This document shows, in pieces, positions 1 to 7,771 of a DNA stretch of 14,565 nucleotides (position 1 is its first letter; each line of letters opens with the position of its first letter). The notes beneath the pieces were generated by a model that saw only the letters and a program-made list of their open reading frames with translations, made no database searches and was not told the DNA's origin. The translations under genes and the position numbers were made by a program. This DNA is from Anaerolineae bacterium. Lineage in GTDB: Bacteria; Chloroflexota; Anaerolineae; 4572-78; J111. Location: assembly GCA_020433835.1 (NCBI GenBank), contig JAGRBY010000115.1, positions 1-14,565 on the forward strand, written 5' to 3'.

Positions 1-1
1 C

Positions 2-103
2 ATAGAAGCCTTTGTCGGTCTCATGTTCAAGAAAAACCTGGGTTCTAACGCTACCACGATTTCGTGCAGAGCTACCGACAGTAGAAACTATTACAAAAAT
101 TAG
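2..103 (+). CDS. C-terminal end of an upstream gene (partial, tentative)
   Basis: Frame 2 is open from the window edge to a TAG at 101-103, giving about 33 residues that end ...DSRNYYKN. The other two forward frames hit stops early in this stretch. The stop lies 21 bases before the next ATG, the tight spacing seen between the genes that follow, so this is plausibly the tail of a preceding operon member. The fragment is too short to assign a family. It does not end in Gly-Gly, so it does not look like a processed ubiquitin-like modifier. Codon content alone cannot prove that it is coding. Confidence 0.35.
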   Translation: MEAFVGLMFKKNLGSNATTISCRATDSRNYYKN

Positions 104-124
104 TTCTTTTAACAACAAAACATT

Positions 125-1126
125 ATGAAAACACACAAAACTATGCCGCTGGTAATCTATTCGGAACGTGCCTTGGCTGTCATCCAAAGCGAGACAGCCG
201 GACGCTTTGCATCGTCTGGAGAAGAGACCGGCGGCATTTTAGTTGGTCGCCGCCTGGATGGGCAGCGAATTCTGGTTGTTGCTGCTAGCGGCCCCGGCCC
301 TCAGGCAACTCATCGGGCTCATATGTTCTCACCGGATGTGGCGTTTGCCAACCGGAAATTGGACGAGTTGCGCGACACTTACCCCGGCACCGATTACCTG
401 GGAGTCTGGCACAAACACCCAGCGACCCTCGATCATCCCAGCCGTGGTGATGAGGCCCAAATCGTTGAAATGTTTGCCGACCCGGATTACGGTCACCTGG
501 AGGAACTGCTTGCACCCATCACCCTTATTCGTCAGGGAGAATTTTCCCTTAAAACGTACTACATCGATCGCTCTTTAGTAGCTACGCAAGCGTTTTTTCA
601 GCCGGTTCAGGATCGCGTTATCACCGCTGATGAAGCCATCGCTCTGCTAACGGCTCCGGCAACAGATAAATGGTATGCAACGCCGGACATTGAACAGCGA
701 CTGGCGGTAGAATTAGCCTACCTAAACCGTGAATTTGGGACTCACATACAAGAAATTGAGCCTGATATGCTGCTGATGGCCCAATCTCATCAGCGCCCAC
801 AAGCCACGGTTTATTTCATCCTGCATCCGGGTTTCCCGCAAACGCCGCCCACAACGCTGCTTGAGTATGAAGAACGCGAGTGGCTGGGGGTTGAGTCGCG
901 GCTGTTAGCGGCTTGGCCGCAGGCCGACTTGACCTTGGCTCACATTGCCAGCGAGTTGATTTCCCATCTCCCCCCGTCCGCTCCGCCGCCCCGTCCTCAA
1001 CCCCAATCTTCCACCCCACAAAGCATCTATGCGTTTGATGTTGTTAAGCTCATTTTGTTACTCGGCTTGCTGGTGTTGAGTAGTTTACTTTTCTTACGAA
1101 AACAGATATTGAATTCATGGTCTTAA
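125..1126 (+). CDS. Membrane-anchored JAMM isopeptidase with RWD/E2-like domain
   Basis: This is a predicted zinc-dependent deubiquitinase-like protease of the prokaryotic JAB (Prok-JAB/MPN) family. The full JAMM signature is visible: E34 in the ETGGILVG strand, then H96-x-H98 and, ten residues later, D109, with S106 before it. Residues about 185-285 form a second domain with the E2/RWD pattern: a VYF strand, an FPQTPP turn and a Trp-containing segment before the last helix. It has no Cys at an active-site position. A Pro-rich linker (283-300) leads to one membrane helix (about 305-324) and a short basic tail, so the enzyme probably sits on the cytoplasmic face, anchored at its C terminus. 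It is a tandem paralogue of the next gene. No Shine-Dalgarno is seen before ATG 125. Met7 (143) also fits, because the JAB fold starts just after it. The substrate is unknown. Confidence 0.85.
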   Translation: MKTHKTMPLVIYSERALAVIQSETAGRFASSGEETGGILVGRRLDGQRILVVAASGPGPQATHRAHMFSPDVAFANRKLDELRDTYPGTDYLGVWHKHPATLDHPSRGDEAQIVEMFADPDYGHLEELLAPITLIRQGEFSLKTYYIDRSLVATQAFFQPVQDRVITADEAIALLTAPATDKWYATPDIEQRLAVELAYLNREFGTHIQEIEPDMLLMAQSHQRPQATVYFILHPGFPQTPPTTLLEYEEREWLGVESRLLAAWPQADLTLAHIASELISHLPPSAPPPRPQPQSSTPQSIYAFDVVKLILLLGLLVLSSLLFLRKQILNSWS

Positions 1127-1137
1127 GGTAACCGTTC

Positions 1138-2748
1138 ATGAGCATACAACAAAAACACCCGATTATTATCTTTGCCGAACAATCTATTCAGACAATGCGC
1201 CAGGAGGCAAAAAAAGCCCGTCCCGAGGAAGAAACCGGCGGCATTCTCGTTGGCCGCCGATTAGACCACCGGCGCATCCTGGTCATCGCTGCTACCGGCC
1301 CCGGCCCCAATGCAGTTCACCATCACTATATGTTTTCCCCGGATGTTGAATTTGCCAACCAAGAGTTGGAGCGGCTACGTCAGGTTTATCCCGGTACGGA
1401 TCTCATCGGCCTATGGCACAAACATCCGCCCAATTTGGAGCGCCCCAGTCATGGAGATGAGCAACAGGTCGCCGAAATCTTTAACGATCCCGACTACGCC
1501 CATCTGACCGAGTTGGTTACCCCAATTGTGCTAATCCGAAACGGTCAATTTCTGCTCAAACCCTACTACATTAACCGGAGCCTGGTTGTCTCACAACATT
1601 ATTTTCAAGCGATCGAACGCCGTATTGAGCTAAACGAGGAGGCGGAACAGCTGCTGCGGACACGCCCGGCCCAAACCAATACAGGGTTCACCACTCCTGA
1701 AATCCAAAACCGCTTACGGGATGAGCGACAAACCCTTAGCCGCCATTTTCAGGTTCAAATCAAAGAGCAGAACGACGAGATTTACCTCACCGCTCGCTCA
1801 AAACGTAATGGACAGGTCACCGTCTATTTTGTCTTACCGACCGAGTTTCCGCGAAAGCCGCCGACGGCTCGGTTGGAATACAACGGGCAAGAGTGGTTGG
1901 GGGCGAAATCGATCTCATTGGCAAATTGGACTCCGGAAAGTTCGTTGGCGCAAGTAGCAGACGAGTTAGTTAGTCGATTGCCGGTGTCAAAAATACCTTT
2001 GCCGATCCGACAGGCTTTGGTCAGTCCTCAGCCAAATCTGCTAGAAAATTTGGGCATTGGTTTTATAGCGACTGTGGGAGGGTTGATTTTTCTTTTTCTG
2101 GCCTTACTGACTATGGGGGGATATCTGATATTAACTGGATTGCAGCAGACAGCGGCGGCTTCCGATATATCTGGGGCCGATACTACAGTAGATGTGTCTT
2201 CAGGTAATAATTCCGAAGTAACTCCCCAACCAACCACAACTATAGTGAATTCCGAATTAGCCATTATTGAGACTATAGAAAATACATCTTCAAGTAATAA
2301 TTCCGAATTGTCACCCCAACCATCCTCAACTACAGCCCAGATACCTGACCAAACATCTCCCGTCGCAAAACCAACCAATCCTCCCACGTCGACCGCGACC
2401 TTCATGCCCACACCTACACTTACACGGACTACTTCATCTACCGATACTATGGTTGGAAAGTTAAAAATAATCACTACCATTGAGCTTCATAAACGTTTAG
2501 GACCTGGATTAAATTATGAGAGTCTTGGTATCTTTGACAAAGGCGTTGAATTAGAGGTTATTGGTAAAAATAAAGAAATGACTTGGTTTAAAGTTCGTGA
2601 TCAATATAAGGATGATCTTGAAGTCTGGGTCTATCGAGAGCATACAACAATCGCTGAGGGCAGTCCAGAACAAATTCTAACGCTAGAAGCACCCCCCACA
2701 CCAACACCAACCCTTACACCAATACCAACTAAGAAGCCAACCGAGTGA
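1138..2748 (+). CDS. Transmembrane JAMM isopeptidase with RWD-like and extracellular SH3b domains
   Basis: Residues 1-300 are colinear with the preceding protein. A JAB domain carries intact JAMM ligands (E32, H94, H96, S104, D107), and an RWD/E2-like domain follows at about 185-285 (VYFVLPTEFPRKPP), without a catalytic Cys. A single membrane helix follows at about 305-333. The rest should lie outside the cytoplasm: a Ser/Thr/Asn/Pro-rich linker (340-437), a bacterial SH3 (SH3b)-like domain (about 441-505, with RLGPGLNYESLGIFDKG and WVYREH) and a Pro-Thr tail. SH3b domains commonly bind peptidoglycan or wall peptides, so this protein could link a wall or envelope signal to an inside deconjugase; that role is inferred. 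The start is supported by AAGG at 1125-1128, which overlaps the previous stop. The gene lies 11 bases after its paralogue. Confidence 0.85.
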   Translation: MSIQQKHPIIIFAEQSIQTMRQEAKKARPEEETGGILVGRRLDHRRILVIAATGPGPNAVHHHYMFSPDVEFANQELERLRQVYPGTDLIGLWHKHPPNLERPSHGDEQQVAEIFNDPDYAHLTELVTPIVLIRNGQFLLKPYYINRSLVVSQHYFQAIERRIELNEEAEQLLRTRPAQTNTGFTTPEIQNRLRDERQTLSRHFQVQIKEQNDEIYLTARSKRNGQVTVYFVLPTEFPRKPPTARLEYNGQEWLGAKSISLANWTPESSLAQVADELVSRLPVSKIPLPIRQALVSPQPNLLENLGIGFIATVGGLIFLFLALLTMGGYLILTGLQQTAAASDISGADTTVDVSSGNNSEVTPQPTTTIVNSELAIIETIENTSSSNNSELSPQPSSTTAQIPDQTSPVAKPTNPPTSTATFMPTPTLTRTTSSTDTMVGKLKIITTIELHKRLGPGLNYESLGIFDKGVELEVIGKNKEMTWFKVRDQYKDDLEVWVYREHTTIAEGSPEQILTLEAPPTPTPTLTPIPTKKPTE

Positions 2749-2798
2749 ATCAGTGGAAACACTGATGTGCAGAAAATACAGAGAGAACGGAGATAACT

Positions 2799-4124
2799 AT
2801 GTCTGAATTCGACCAATACGGCCAAATAGTCCCGGAAGAGGGGGAACAACCCAACCAGCAACCGCTGGAAAACCAGACTCAGTATAAACACACGAAAGAC
2901 TCTTACTCAACCAAAACGAGACCGCCTCGACCAAAATCGAGACCAACCTCTGCATCCACTTTCGGAATAGAGTGGCCCCACCCCATCTTCATTGGATTAT
3001 TCATCATCGCCATTCTGGGCATGATGGTCTTAGCAGCAGCGATGGGAGCTATGATACTGTTTGACCGTTCCATCCCAATACCTACTGCCATAGGCATACT
3101 CCCTACCGATACGCCGACACCAACGGTTACACCTGAATCGACCTCAACTCCAGTTCCTACTAACTCAGCAACGCCAACGCCTACTGAGACGCTGCTTCCT
3201 CCCACAAACACATTTACGCCTACGCCTACTGAGACACTGCTTCCTCCCACAAACACATTTACGCCTACGCCTACCGAGACGCCACCTCCCCCCACAAACA
3301 CATTTACGCCTACGCCTACCGAGACGCCACCTCCTCCCACAAACACATTTACGCCGCCCCCTACTTTTACTTTTACGCCGCCCCCTCCTCCCACAATAAC
3401 CCCAACGCCCATCTTAGCCACCTTCATTGTGGAGAATAAGGGCAACCTGGCTCAAGATATTTTCTTGAATGAAAATTTGGTATTGAGGGTACAGCCAAAT
3501 GAGACACAAGCAGCTTTGGTGATGCCAGGTACGTACTATTTAGTGAATTGCTTTCCGGGCGAGATACCGCCCTGTGGTTCTACTGACAGATATGCTGATA
3601 TTTACACCTCTTACACCTTTACCATAGAGCCAACAAGTTATAGTGGTTATACCACCATTTATGACGACTCTTTTACTTTGGTTATGGATGTTCCTGTGGA
3701 ATGGCAAGACATTGACGGCAGGGCCAGCGATTGGCAGGGTATTCCGGTCGTTAGATTAACGGCTTCAAGCAATCTGGGGGGGTTCTTTAGTTCCTATTCC
3801 ACCCCCGGAATTGAACTATTCGCCTCTAAGGGCTTGGCCCAGACATATAGCCCCATTGATATTCTCAACTGGTACTCTACACATTACGACAGAGACTGCA
3901 TCTATCAAGGCAATCTTGATGATTATAGCAACCCACTTTATACAATATACGCCGACCTATACACTAACTGTAATCAAGAAGGGAATGTGATCGTGGTTGT
4001 GGCCACACCGGCGGATCAATCTTCCATTATCTTTATCCAGGTCCAAGCTGCCAAGGAACGCGATTTTGAAGCCTTATCTTATATTGTTTCAAGTATGGAT
4101 GCTCTTGGCGACTTGCCCTATTAA
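2799..4124 (+). CDS. Single-pass membrane protein with Pro-Thr stalk and extracellular beta-rich domain
   Basis: The N-terminal 60 residues are polar and end in a basic stretch (RPPRPKSRPTS), which suggests they face the cytoplasm. One membrane helix follows at about 62-88. Residues 100-205 are a Pro/Thr stalk containing four 15-residue repeats (126-185). The rest is probably extracellular. Residues about 207-297 look like a small beta-sandwich (FIVENKGNLAQDIFL, then MPGTYYLVNC). Residues about 298-440 form a further globular domain that opens DVPVEWQDIDGRASDW and resembles C-terminal domains of some actinobacterial and chloroflexotan secreted proteins (from memory, tentative). It has Cys367 and Cys391, which could pair. 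There is no JAB or RWD domain, so this may be the receptor or sensor part of the system. GGAG at 2789-2792 supports the ATG. Confidence 0.75.
   Translation: MSEFDQYGQIVPEEGEQPNQQPLENQTQYKHTKDSYSTKTRPPRPKSRPTSASTFGIEWPHPIFIGLFIIAILGMMVLAAAMGAMILFDRSIPIPTAIGILPTDTPTPTVTPESTSTPVPTNSATPTPTETLLPPTNTFTPTPTETLLPPTNTFTPTPTETPPPPTNTFTPTPTETPPPPTNTFTPPPTFTFTPPPPPTITPTPILATFIVENKGNLAQDIFLNENLVLRVQPNETQAALVMPGTYYLVNCFPGEIPPCGSTDRYADIYTSYTFTIEPTSYSGYTTIYDDSFTLVMDVPVEWQDIDGRASDWQGIPVVRLTASSNLGGFFSSYSTPGIELFASKGLAQTYSPIDILNWYSTHYDRDCIYQGNLDDYSNPLYTIYADLYTNCNQEGNVIVVVATPADQSSIIFIQVQAAKERDFEALSYIVSSMDALGDLPY
3174..3353 (+). repeat. Four tandem 45-bp repeats coding a Pro/Thr stalk
   Basis: Four in-frame copies of a 45-bp unit encode PTPTETLLPPTNTFT twice and then PTPTETPPPPTNTFT twice. 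The DNA copies are nearly identical (for example CCCACAAACACATTTACGCC recurs), which points to recent unequal exchange or slippage. Copy number may differ between strains and would change stalk length without breaking the frame. Confidence 0.9.
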
Positions 4125-4130
4125 AACGCA

Positions 4131-4136
4131 AAGGAG
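4131..4136 (+). promoter_or_regulatory. Ribosome binding site deciding start at 4143
   Basis: AAGGAG ends directly against the ATG at 4137, which would leave no spacer. The in-frame ATG at 4143 has a 6-base spacer, so initiation at 4143 is preferred. Confidence 0.7.
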
Positions 4137-4142
4137 ATGGAT

Positions 4143-4940
4143 ATGCTCATCATAGGTGGCTTTCTGACCGGCGCATTGTTTTTTACCGGCCTCGGTCTGG
4201 GTCTTAATTCACTATTTTTCGAGGATATCAATCCGTTTTTTCTGGTGATGCTGGCCCTAACCGGGGGGATGGTGGGCGGTATCTTGGGCCTCTTACTGCG
4301 CGGCACCGAACAGTTGGCCCATGCCTGGCTGGTGCCGCTAGGTTCGCTTTTATTGGCCTGCATCGTGTTGGGTTTTAGCATGGCCTTTGATTACTTCATT
4401 TTTGGCCCAGACGGAATGCACTGGCGCGGTCTCATCACCCTGAGTTTACTGAGTACCACGCCGGGGCTGTTGGTCGGCTGGATGTTGGCCCAACAGTTGA
4501 GCGATGAGTTGGAAACCAGAGTCTTGACCCAACCTGACCAGCGGACGAGGGTTGAACAGACAACGGCACCCTACACCCGGTCTGGTCCCAACCCGCTCAT
4601 ATCGTCGGAGTATAGGCTAAACGGTTCGACCCAATTAATGCTCCAATTGCAGCAAGAGACAGCCAACTTTCCCGCTTACTGCCGGAATACACAGATTACA
4701 CCTGTACAAGGAATGGCCGGAGTAATATGTGTTACCACCCAATTGAACACCCGCCAGGGGCCGGTGCAGGTTTACCTCACCTGTGAGACTGATTATCCTC
4801 ACATCCCGCCACGGTTGCAGCTTGAGAATATTTATGCCGGGATTGAATTGCGGTTAAGACCTTTGCCCATCCTTGAGCAGTGGAGACCGAATTACGGTAT
4901 CAATGAAGTTATACGTGAGGTAGCGCGCATTTATCAGTAA
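4143..4940 (+). CDS. Four-helix membrane protein with C-terminal RWD/E2-like domain
   Basis: Counting from the ATG at 4143, there are four hydrophobic segments at about 1-23, 31-52, 63-84 and 92-118. They are followed by a charged linker and a cytoplasmic-type domain at about 155-265. That domain shows the strand-turn pattern shared by five or six proteins here: VQVYLTCETDYPHIPP, then a Trp (W247) and the closing helix INEVIREVARIYQ. This is the layout of an RWD or UEV-like E2 fold. Cys214 lies in the beta-strand before the PP turn, not where an E2 active-site Cys would be, so I call it non-catalytic. An even helix count puts both ends on the same side, presumably inside. It probably serves as a membrane docking platform for the conjugation machinery (inference). 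An alternative start at 4137 adds two residues. Confidence 0.75.
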   Translation: MLIIGGFLTGALFFTGLGLGLNSLFFEDINPFFLVMLALTGGMVGGILGLLLRGTEQLAHAWLVPLGSLLLACIVLGFSMAFDYFIFGPDGMHWRGLITLSLLSTTPGLLVGWMLAQQLSDELETRVLTQPDQRTRVEQTTAPYTRSGPNPLISSEYRLNGSTQLMLQLQQETANFPAYCRNTQITPVQGMAGVICVTTQLNTRQGPVQVYLTCETDYPHIPPRLQLENIYAGIELRLRPLPILEQWRPNYGINEVIREVARIYQ

Positions 4941-4956
4941 TCAAGGCAAAACAGTT

Positions 4957-5631
4957 ATGTCTTTCATTGATTATATTTCAACAAACATAGGAACCATTTT
5001 AGGGGTCATTGCGGCAATTATCTTTGGCATCACGCTCATAATCGGCGGGACGATTTTAATCTTACATCTGCTGGATAGTGGGCCGTCGTCCAGCACTTTA
5101 TCCCTACCAGAATCAGACCGACACCCTTTACCTCCACCCGCATCAGGAGAACCTAACCCACCGCCATCACCCACATCACCGCTTCCGGGCCGACCGTTGA
5201 CGAGATCCGGCAATGGAACTGAGCGTCCGGGTCCCTATCCGCCTACACCTCCTCCAAAGCCCGCCATGTCAAATTTGGCAAGGATGGTTGAAAGGCATAC
5301 AGCCGATCTGAAACGGGCCGGCTATGAAATTAGCGAATGGGCAGACCCGACCGGGTATGTGCTCGATGTACCATTACCCAATCAACCTGAGAGAAGTGTC
5401 AAAATCTACTTCGTCTGTGAGGGTAGCTTTCCCCACAAACCACCCGGTCTATTAGTAACTGCTGCGGTTGACATTAATTCGTGGGGAGAAATCGTTGAAG
5501 AAGAACTGCCTCTGCCACGGCTAAACACTATCGTTACCTGGAGCCAATCCAGCAAACTTGTGGATGTCGTCAGGGAGGTAGAAACAAAATTGTTGGTTAA
5601 TGGGTTCAACCAATATGGTGAGATTGAATAA
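4957..5631 (+). CDS. N-terminally anchored RWD/E2-like protein
   Basis: A short N terminus leads to one strong membrane helix (about 12-38). A linker rich in Pro, Ser and Gly (40-103) and then a cytoplasmic-type domain at about 105-213 follow. The domain carries the shared signature VKIYFVCEGSFPHKPP, a downstream Trp (W195) and the closing helix LVDVVREVETKLL. As in the neighbours, a Cys (C154) follows the YFV strand but is not in the E2 active-site position. The design is a catalytically dead E2 fold on a flexible tether, likely a docking module for the E2, the E1 or a modified protein (inference). The ribosome site is weak (AAGG at 4943-4946). The gene follows the preceding stop by 16 bases, which fits co-transcription. 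Confidence 0.75.
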   Translation: MSFIDYISTNIGTILGVIAAIIFGITLIIGGTILILHLLDSGPSSSTLSLPESDRHPLPPPASGEPNPPPSPTSPLPGRPLTRSGNGTERPGPYPPTPPPKPAMSNLARMVERHTADLKRAGYEISEWADPTGYVLDVPLPNQPERSVKIYFVCEGSFPHKPPGLLVTAAVDINSWGEIVEEELPLPRLNTIVTWSQSSKLVDVVREVETKLLVNGFNQYGEIE

Positions 5632-5645
5632 AAGTTGACTATTAA

Positions 5646-5651
5646 AAGGAG
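5646..5651 (+). promoter_or_regulatory. Strong ribosome binding site for the 59-residue ORF
   Basis: AAGGAG lies 9 bases before the ATG at 5661. With the stop-start overlap into the E2 gene, it is the main reason to treat this short ORF as a real gene. Confidence 0.7.
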
Positions 5652-5660
5652 CAAAAAATT

Positions 5661-5840
5661 ATGACAACCCCCAAATTAAGCTTAGAAGAATTAAAACGAC
5701 GCATTGATAATGCACAAGAAGTGATGGTCGATGTTAATGGACGTTTAATCCCACCTGATTCACCCGAAATGCAAAAACAGCCCCCCGATAAGAAAACAAC
5801 GGTCAAACCCACCCGTTGGTTTGAGGTGGAGGTAGTCTAA
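5661..5840 (+). CDS. 59-residue protein translationally coupled to the E2
   Basis: The protein has an N-terminal amphipathic helix candidate (LSLEELKRRIDNAQ), a short strand-turn (VMVDVNGRLIPPD), a polar Pro/Lys-rich stretch and a hydrophobic end (WFEVEVV). A good AAGGAG precedes it. Its stop overlaps the E2 start by one base (TAATG), so translation is coupled and the two proteins are probably made in matched amounts. I do not recognise a family. It is shorter than a normal beta-grasp domain (about 70-80 residues) and lacks a C-terminal Gly-Gly, so calling it the modifier would be speculative. Other options are an E2 cofactor, a chaperone or an unusual minimal modifier whose C terminus is exposed by a JAB protease. 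Confidence 0.7.
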   Translation: MTTPKLSLEELKRRIDNAQEVMVDVNGRLIPPDSPEMQKQPPDKKTTVKPTRWFEVEVV

Positions 5841-6292
5841 TGAGACACGCAACTAAAGCGCAAATCAAATGGGCACCGTGGTACGAGGTAGATGCCCCTC
5901 GGCTGGCTCTGGAGAAGAAAGCAATGTCCACCCGTTTTCCGCAATTCACCTTGCGCATGTTAGAGGATAGAAATTTGGCCTGGTTTGGTAAGCTGGAGTC
6001 AAACAACAACAACCAATATGAGATTGCCGTTGTCTATCCGCCCGATTTTCCAACATCGCCGCCGGCGGTCTATCCCGTTACGCCCTCTATCGAGGTCAGG
6101 GATGGTCGTGGTAACCGGCTTAAGCATCAATACCCCGATGGGCATTTGTGTCTCTATTACCCCTCTGATCGTACTTTTCAAGCCAACACTACGGCCGCTA
6201 CCGTTGTGGCGGTTAGTGCCGCGTGGTTTTTTGCCTATGAATATTGGCTACAGTCCGACAAGAAACATTGGCCCGGCCCGGAGGCAGATTAA
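5840..6292 (+). CDS. E2-like ubiquitin-conjugating enzyme (prokaryotic E2 family)
   Basis: This 150-residue protein has the UBC fold landmarks in order: a strand (YEIAVVY, 60-66), the turn PPDFPTSPP (67-75) and the active-site stretch PDGHLCLYYP (99-108) with probable catalytic Cys104 and nearby His102. Aromatic-rich helices and the tail WPGPEAD follow, which resembles the Trp-Gly-Glu tail of known bacterial E2-like proteins in ubiquitin-like operons. It is the only E2-fold protein here with a Cys in the right place. It should take the activated modifier from the E1 as a thioester and pass it to a target or a lipid. It is soluble, so its membrane localisation would depend on the neighbouring tethered domains. 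Its start overlaps the previous stop, and the next gene starts 2 bases after its stop. Confidence 0.85.
   Translation: MRHATKAQIKWAPWYEVDAPRLALEKKAMSTRFPQFTLRMLEDRNLAWFGKLESNNNNQYEIAVVYPPDFPTSPPAVYPVTPSIEVRDGRGNRLKHQYPDGHLCLYYPSDRTFQANTTAATVVAVSAAWFFAYEYWLQSDKKHWPGPEAD
6280..6284 (+). promoter_or_regulatory. Ribosome binding site supporting the GTG start at 6295
   Basis: GGAGG lies within the E2 3' end, 10 bases before GTG 6295. The ATG at 6244 would overlap the E2 by 49 bases and add residues that the other JAB proteins lack. Confidence 0.55.
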
Positions 6293-6294
6293 GG

Positions 6295-7752
6295 GTGAAA
6301 TCACCAAGCTTGATCCTATTCTCATCAAAATACGCCCTTGAGCCGATCCGGGCCGAAACAATGGCCCATCCTCATTTGGAAACGGGTGGATTGTTGGTGG
6401 GCTGCCGCATCGCTTATAAAAATAGCCCCGTGCTTGTTGTTCTCCATGCCAGCGGCCCTGGTGAGCAAGCTGACCGCCAGCCCTGGCAGTATACCCCGGA
6501 CTCCGACGCTCTACAGGGGTATTTGGAAACCTGGCGGGCTAAATTCGAGCGATATGGGGCGGATTATATCGGCGAGTGGCACAAACATCCCCCTGATTTA
6601 GCGCAGCCTAGTGAAGGCGATATCCGCCAGGCCCGAGCTATTTTGGATGATCCGGCTTATCACCTGCCCGCCGGTGATTTACTACTGCCGATTACGCGCC
6701 TGGTGAACCGCCGCTTTCAGATCAATGTCTTCTACATGACTCGCCAGATTAGACAACCCAAGCAGTTAAAATATGAGGCGGTTCAGCATACAATCCTACT
6801 TCAATTACTTGATGAATGGCATCATGATCGACCAACACCGACCACTGTCGCTCAAGCCGGAGTCTCTAAGCCCGCCTCAACCTGGTCCAGAACGGGTCGC
6901 GTCTCCGAGCCAACACGGTTGAAGAACGAACAGAGCCAACGAAAGGCCCATCAAGTTGGCCCCGTACCGGAAGTGATGTCCACACCACCCCAAGCGAAAA
7001 ATGAAAGTCCAACTATCGGCCTGGTTCAACCGGATGATCAAATAAGATATCAGACCCGACCTGTAGATTTTGTCGAGACCCACTTTGAAGTCATTGCTGA
7101 TAAGAATGAGACGAGTCCTAAATCAGAGCAAACAGCAAGATCATCGCAGAGTCCTTCAATCTCTCCGGTTCACTCAGGCGTACCCGGCAGTCACCTAAGA
7201 ATGGGCCGCACCTGGCAACACTTAGAAAGCATGAAGCAGCAGTATGGGTTTCATTTGAAGGTTCAGCCCACCCGGTTGGCCCCGGAGATGCTGGAAATCA
7301 CCTTTCATCGTCCTTTACACGTTTCACCTGCGTTACGGCGGGGGAAAGTAGGAAAAAAGATCGCCATTAGTTTGCGGCAGGATGTAGTAGAGGTAGACAC
7401 CATTCAAGTTCAAATTGATGCCAAATGGTATGACATTCAAGCTGACCAGATTGACTTTGAACCCATTGACCAAGTGATTGAGGCATTGATCAAATGGCTG
7501 GGCCAGAAATCGAAGCCGCCGGCACTACTTACGCTCTTAAGCCCAAGCCGCTGGCCGCGATCCGGTTTGGACTTAACCAAGCAAGTCATTGGGAACCTCA
7601 GCGAATTATTGACGATCATGGAAACCCACGTTGATGATCGCCGTCAGGGTAACATACCGGGCGCGTTTAGGTTTACCGACCCGAACCCTGACGCAGCCCA
7701 GCCGCAAACGCGTGAAACCGAACCACAAGTGAACAACAAGGAATTTGAATAA
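6295..7752 (+). CDS. Soluble JAMM isopeptidase with divergent C-terminal domain
   Basis: Numbered from GTG 6295, the JAB domain covers about 5-175 and keeps every JAMM ligand: E29 (ETGGLLVG), H96-x-H98, S106 and D109. The GTG start places LILFSSKYALEPI where the two upstream paralogues have LVIYSERALAVI and IIIFAEQSIQTM. Residues 180-300 are polar and probably disordered. Residues about 306-403 look like a strongly diverged copy of the RWD-like domain: a strand (KIAISL), a later strand with Trp (VQIDAKWYDI) and a closing helix (IDQVIEALIKWL), but without the YP-PP turn. There is no membrane segment. Its place between E2 and E1 suggests it is the core processing or recycling enzyme, while the two anchored JAB proteins act at the membrane (inference). 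Confidence 0.85.
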   Translation: MKSPSLILFSSKYALEPIRAETMAHPHLETGGLLVGCRIAYKNSPVLVVLHASGPGEQADRQPWQYTPDSDALQGYLETWRAKFERYGADYIGEWHKHPPDLAQPSEGDIRQARAILDDPAYHLPAGDLLLPITRLVNRRFQINVFYMTRQIRQPKQLKYEAVQHTILLQLLDEWHHDRPTPTTVAQAGVSKPASTWSRTGRVSEPTRLKNEQSQRKAHQVGPVPEVMSTPPQAKNESPTIGLVQPDDQIRYQTRPVDFVETHFEVIADKNETSPKSEQTARSSQSPSISPVHSGVPGSHLRMGRTWQHLESMKQQYGFHLKVQPTRLAPEMLEITFHRPLHVSPALRRGKVGKKIAISLRQDVVEVDTIQVQIDAKWYDIQADQIDFEPIDQVIEALIKWLGQKSKPPALLTLLSPSRWPRSGLDLTKQVIGNLSELLTIMETHVDDRRQGNIPGAFRFTDPNPDAAQPQTRETEPQVNNKEFE

Positions 7753-7771
7753 CCCATTATAAGGAGAAAAG

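Noticed and set aside
2028..2480. 150-codon minus-strand ORF
   Set aside because: It lies opposite the membrane helix and Ser/Thr/Pro linker of the second JAB gene; composition-driven shadow with no recognisable domain.
2903..3445. 180-codon minus-strand ORF rich in Gly and Val
   Set aside because: It is the complement of the Pro/Thr repeat stalk; its low complexity mirrors the coding repeats, and the + strand gene has a membrane helix and domains.
6244..6294. ATG start at 6244 for the third JAB gene
   Set aside because: It would overlap the E2 by 49 bases and add 17 residues absent from the paralogues; GTG 6295 fits the paralogue alignment and has GGAGG upstream.
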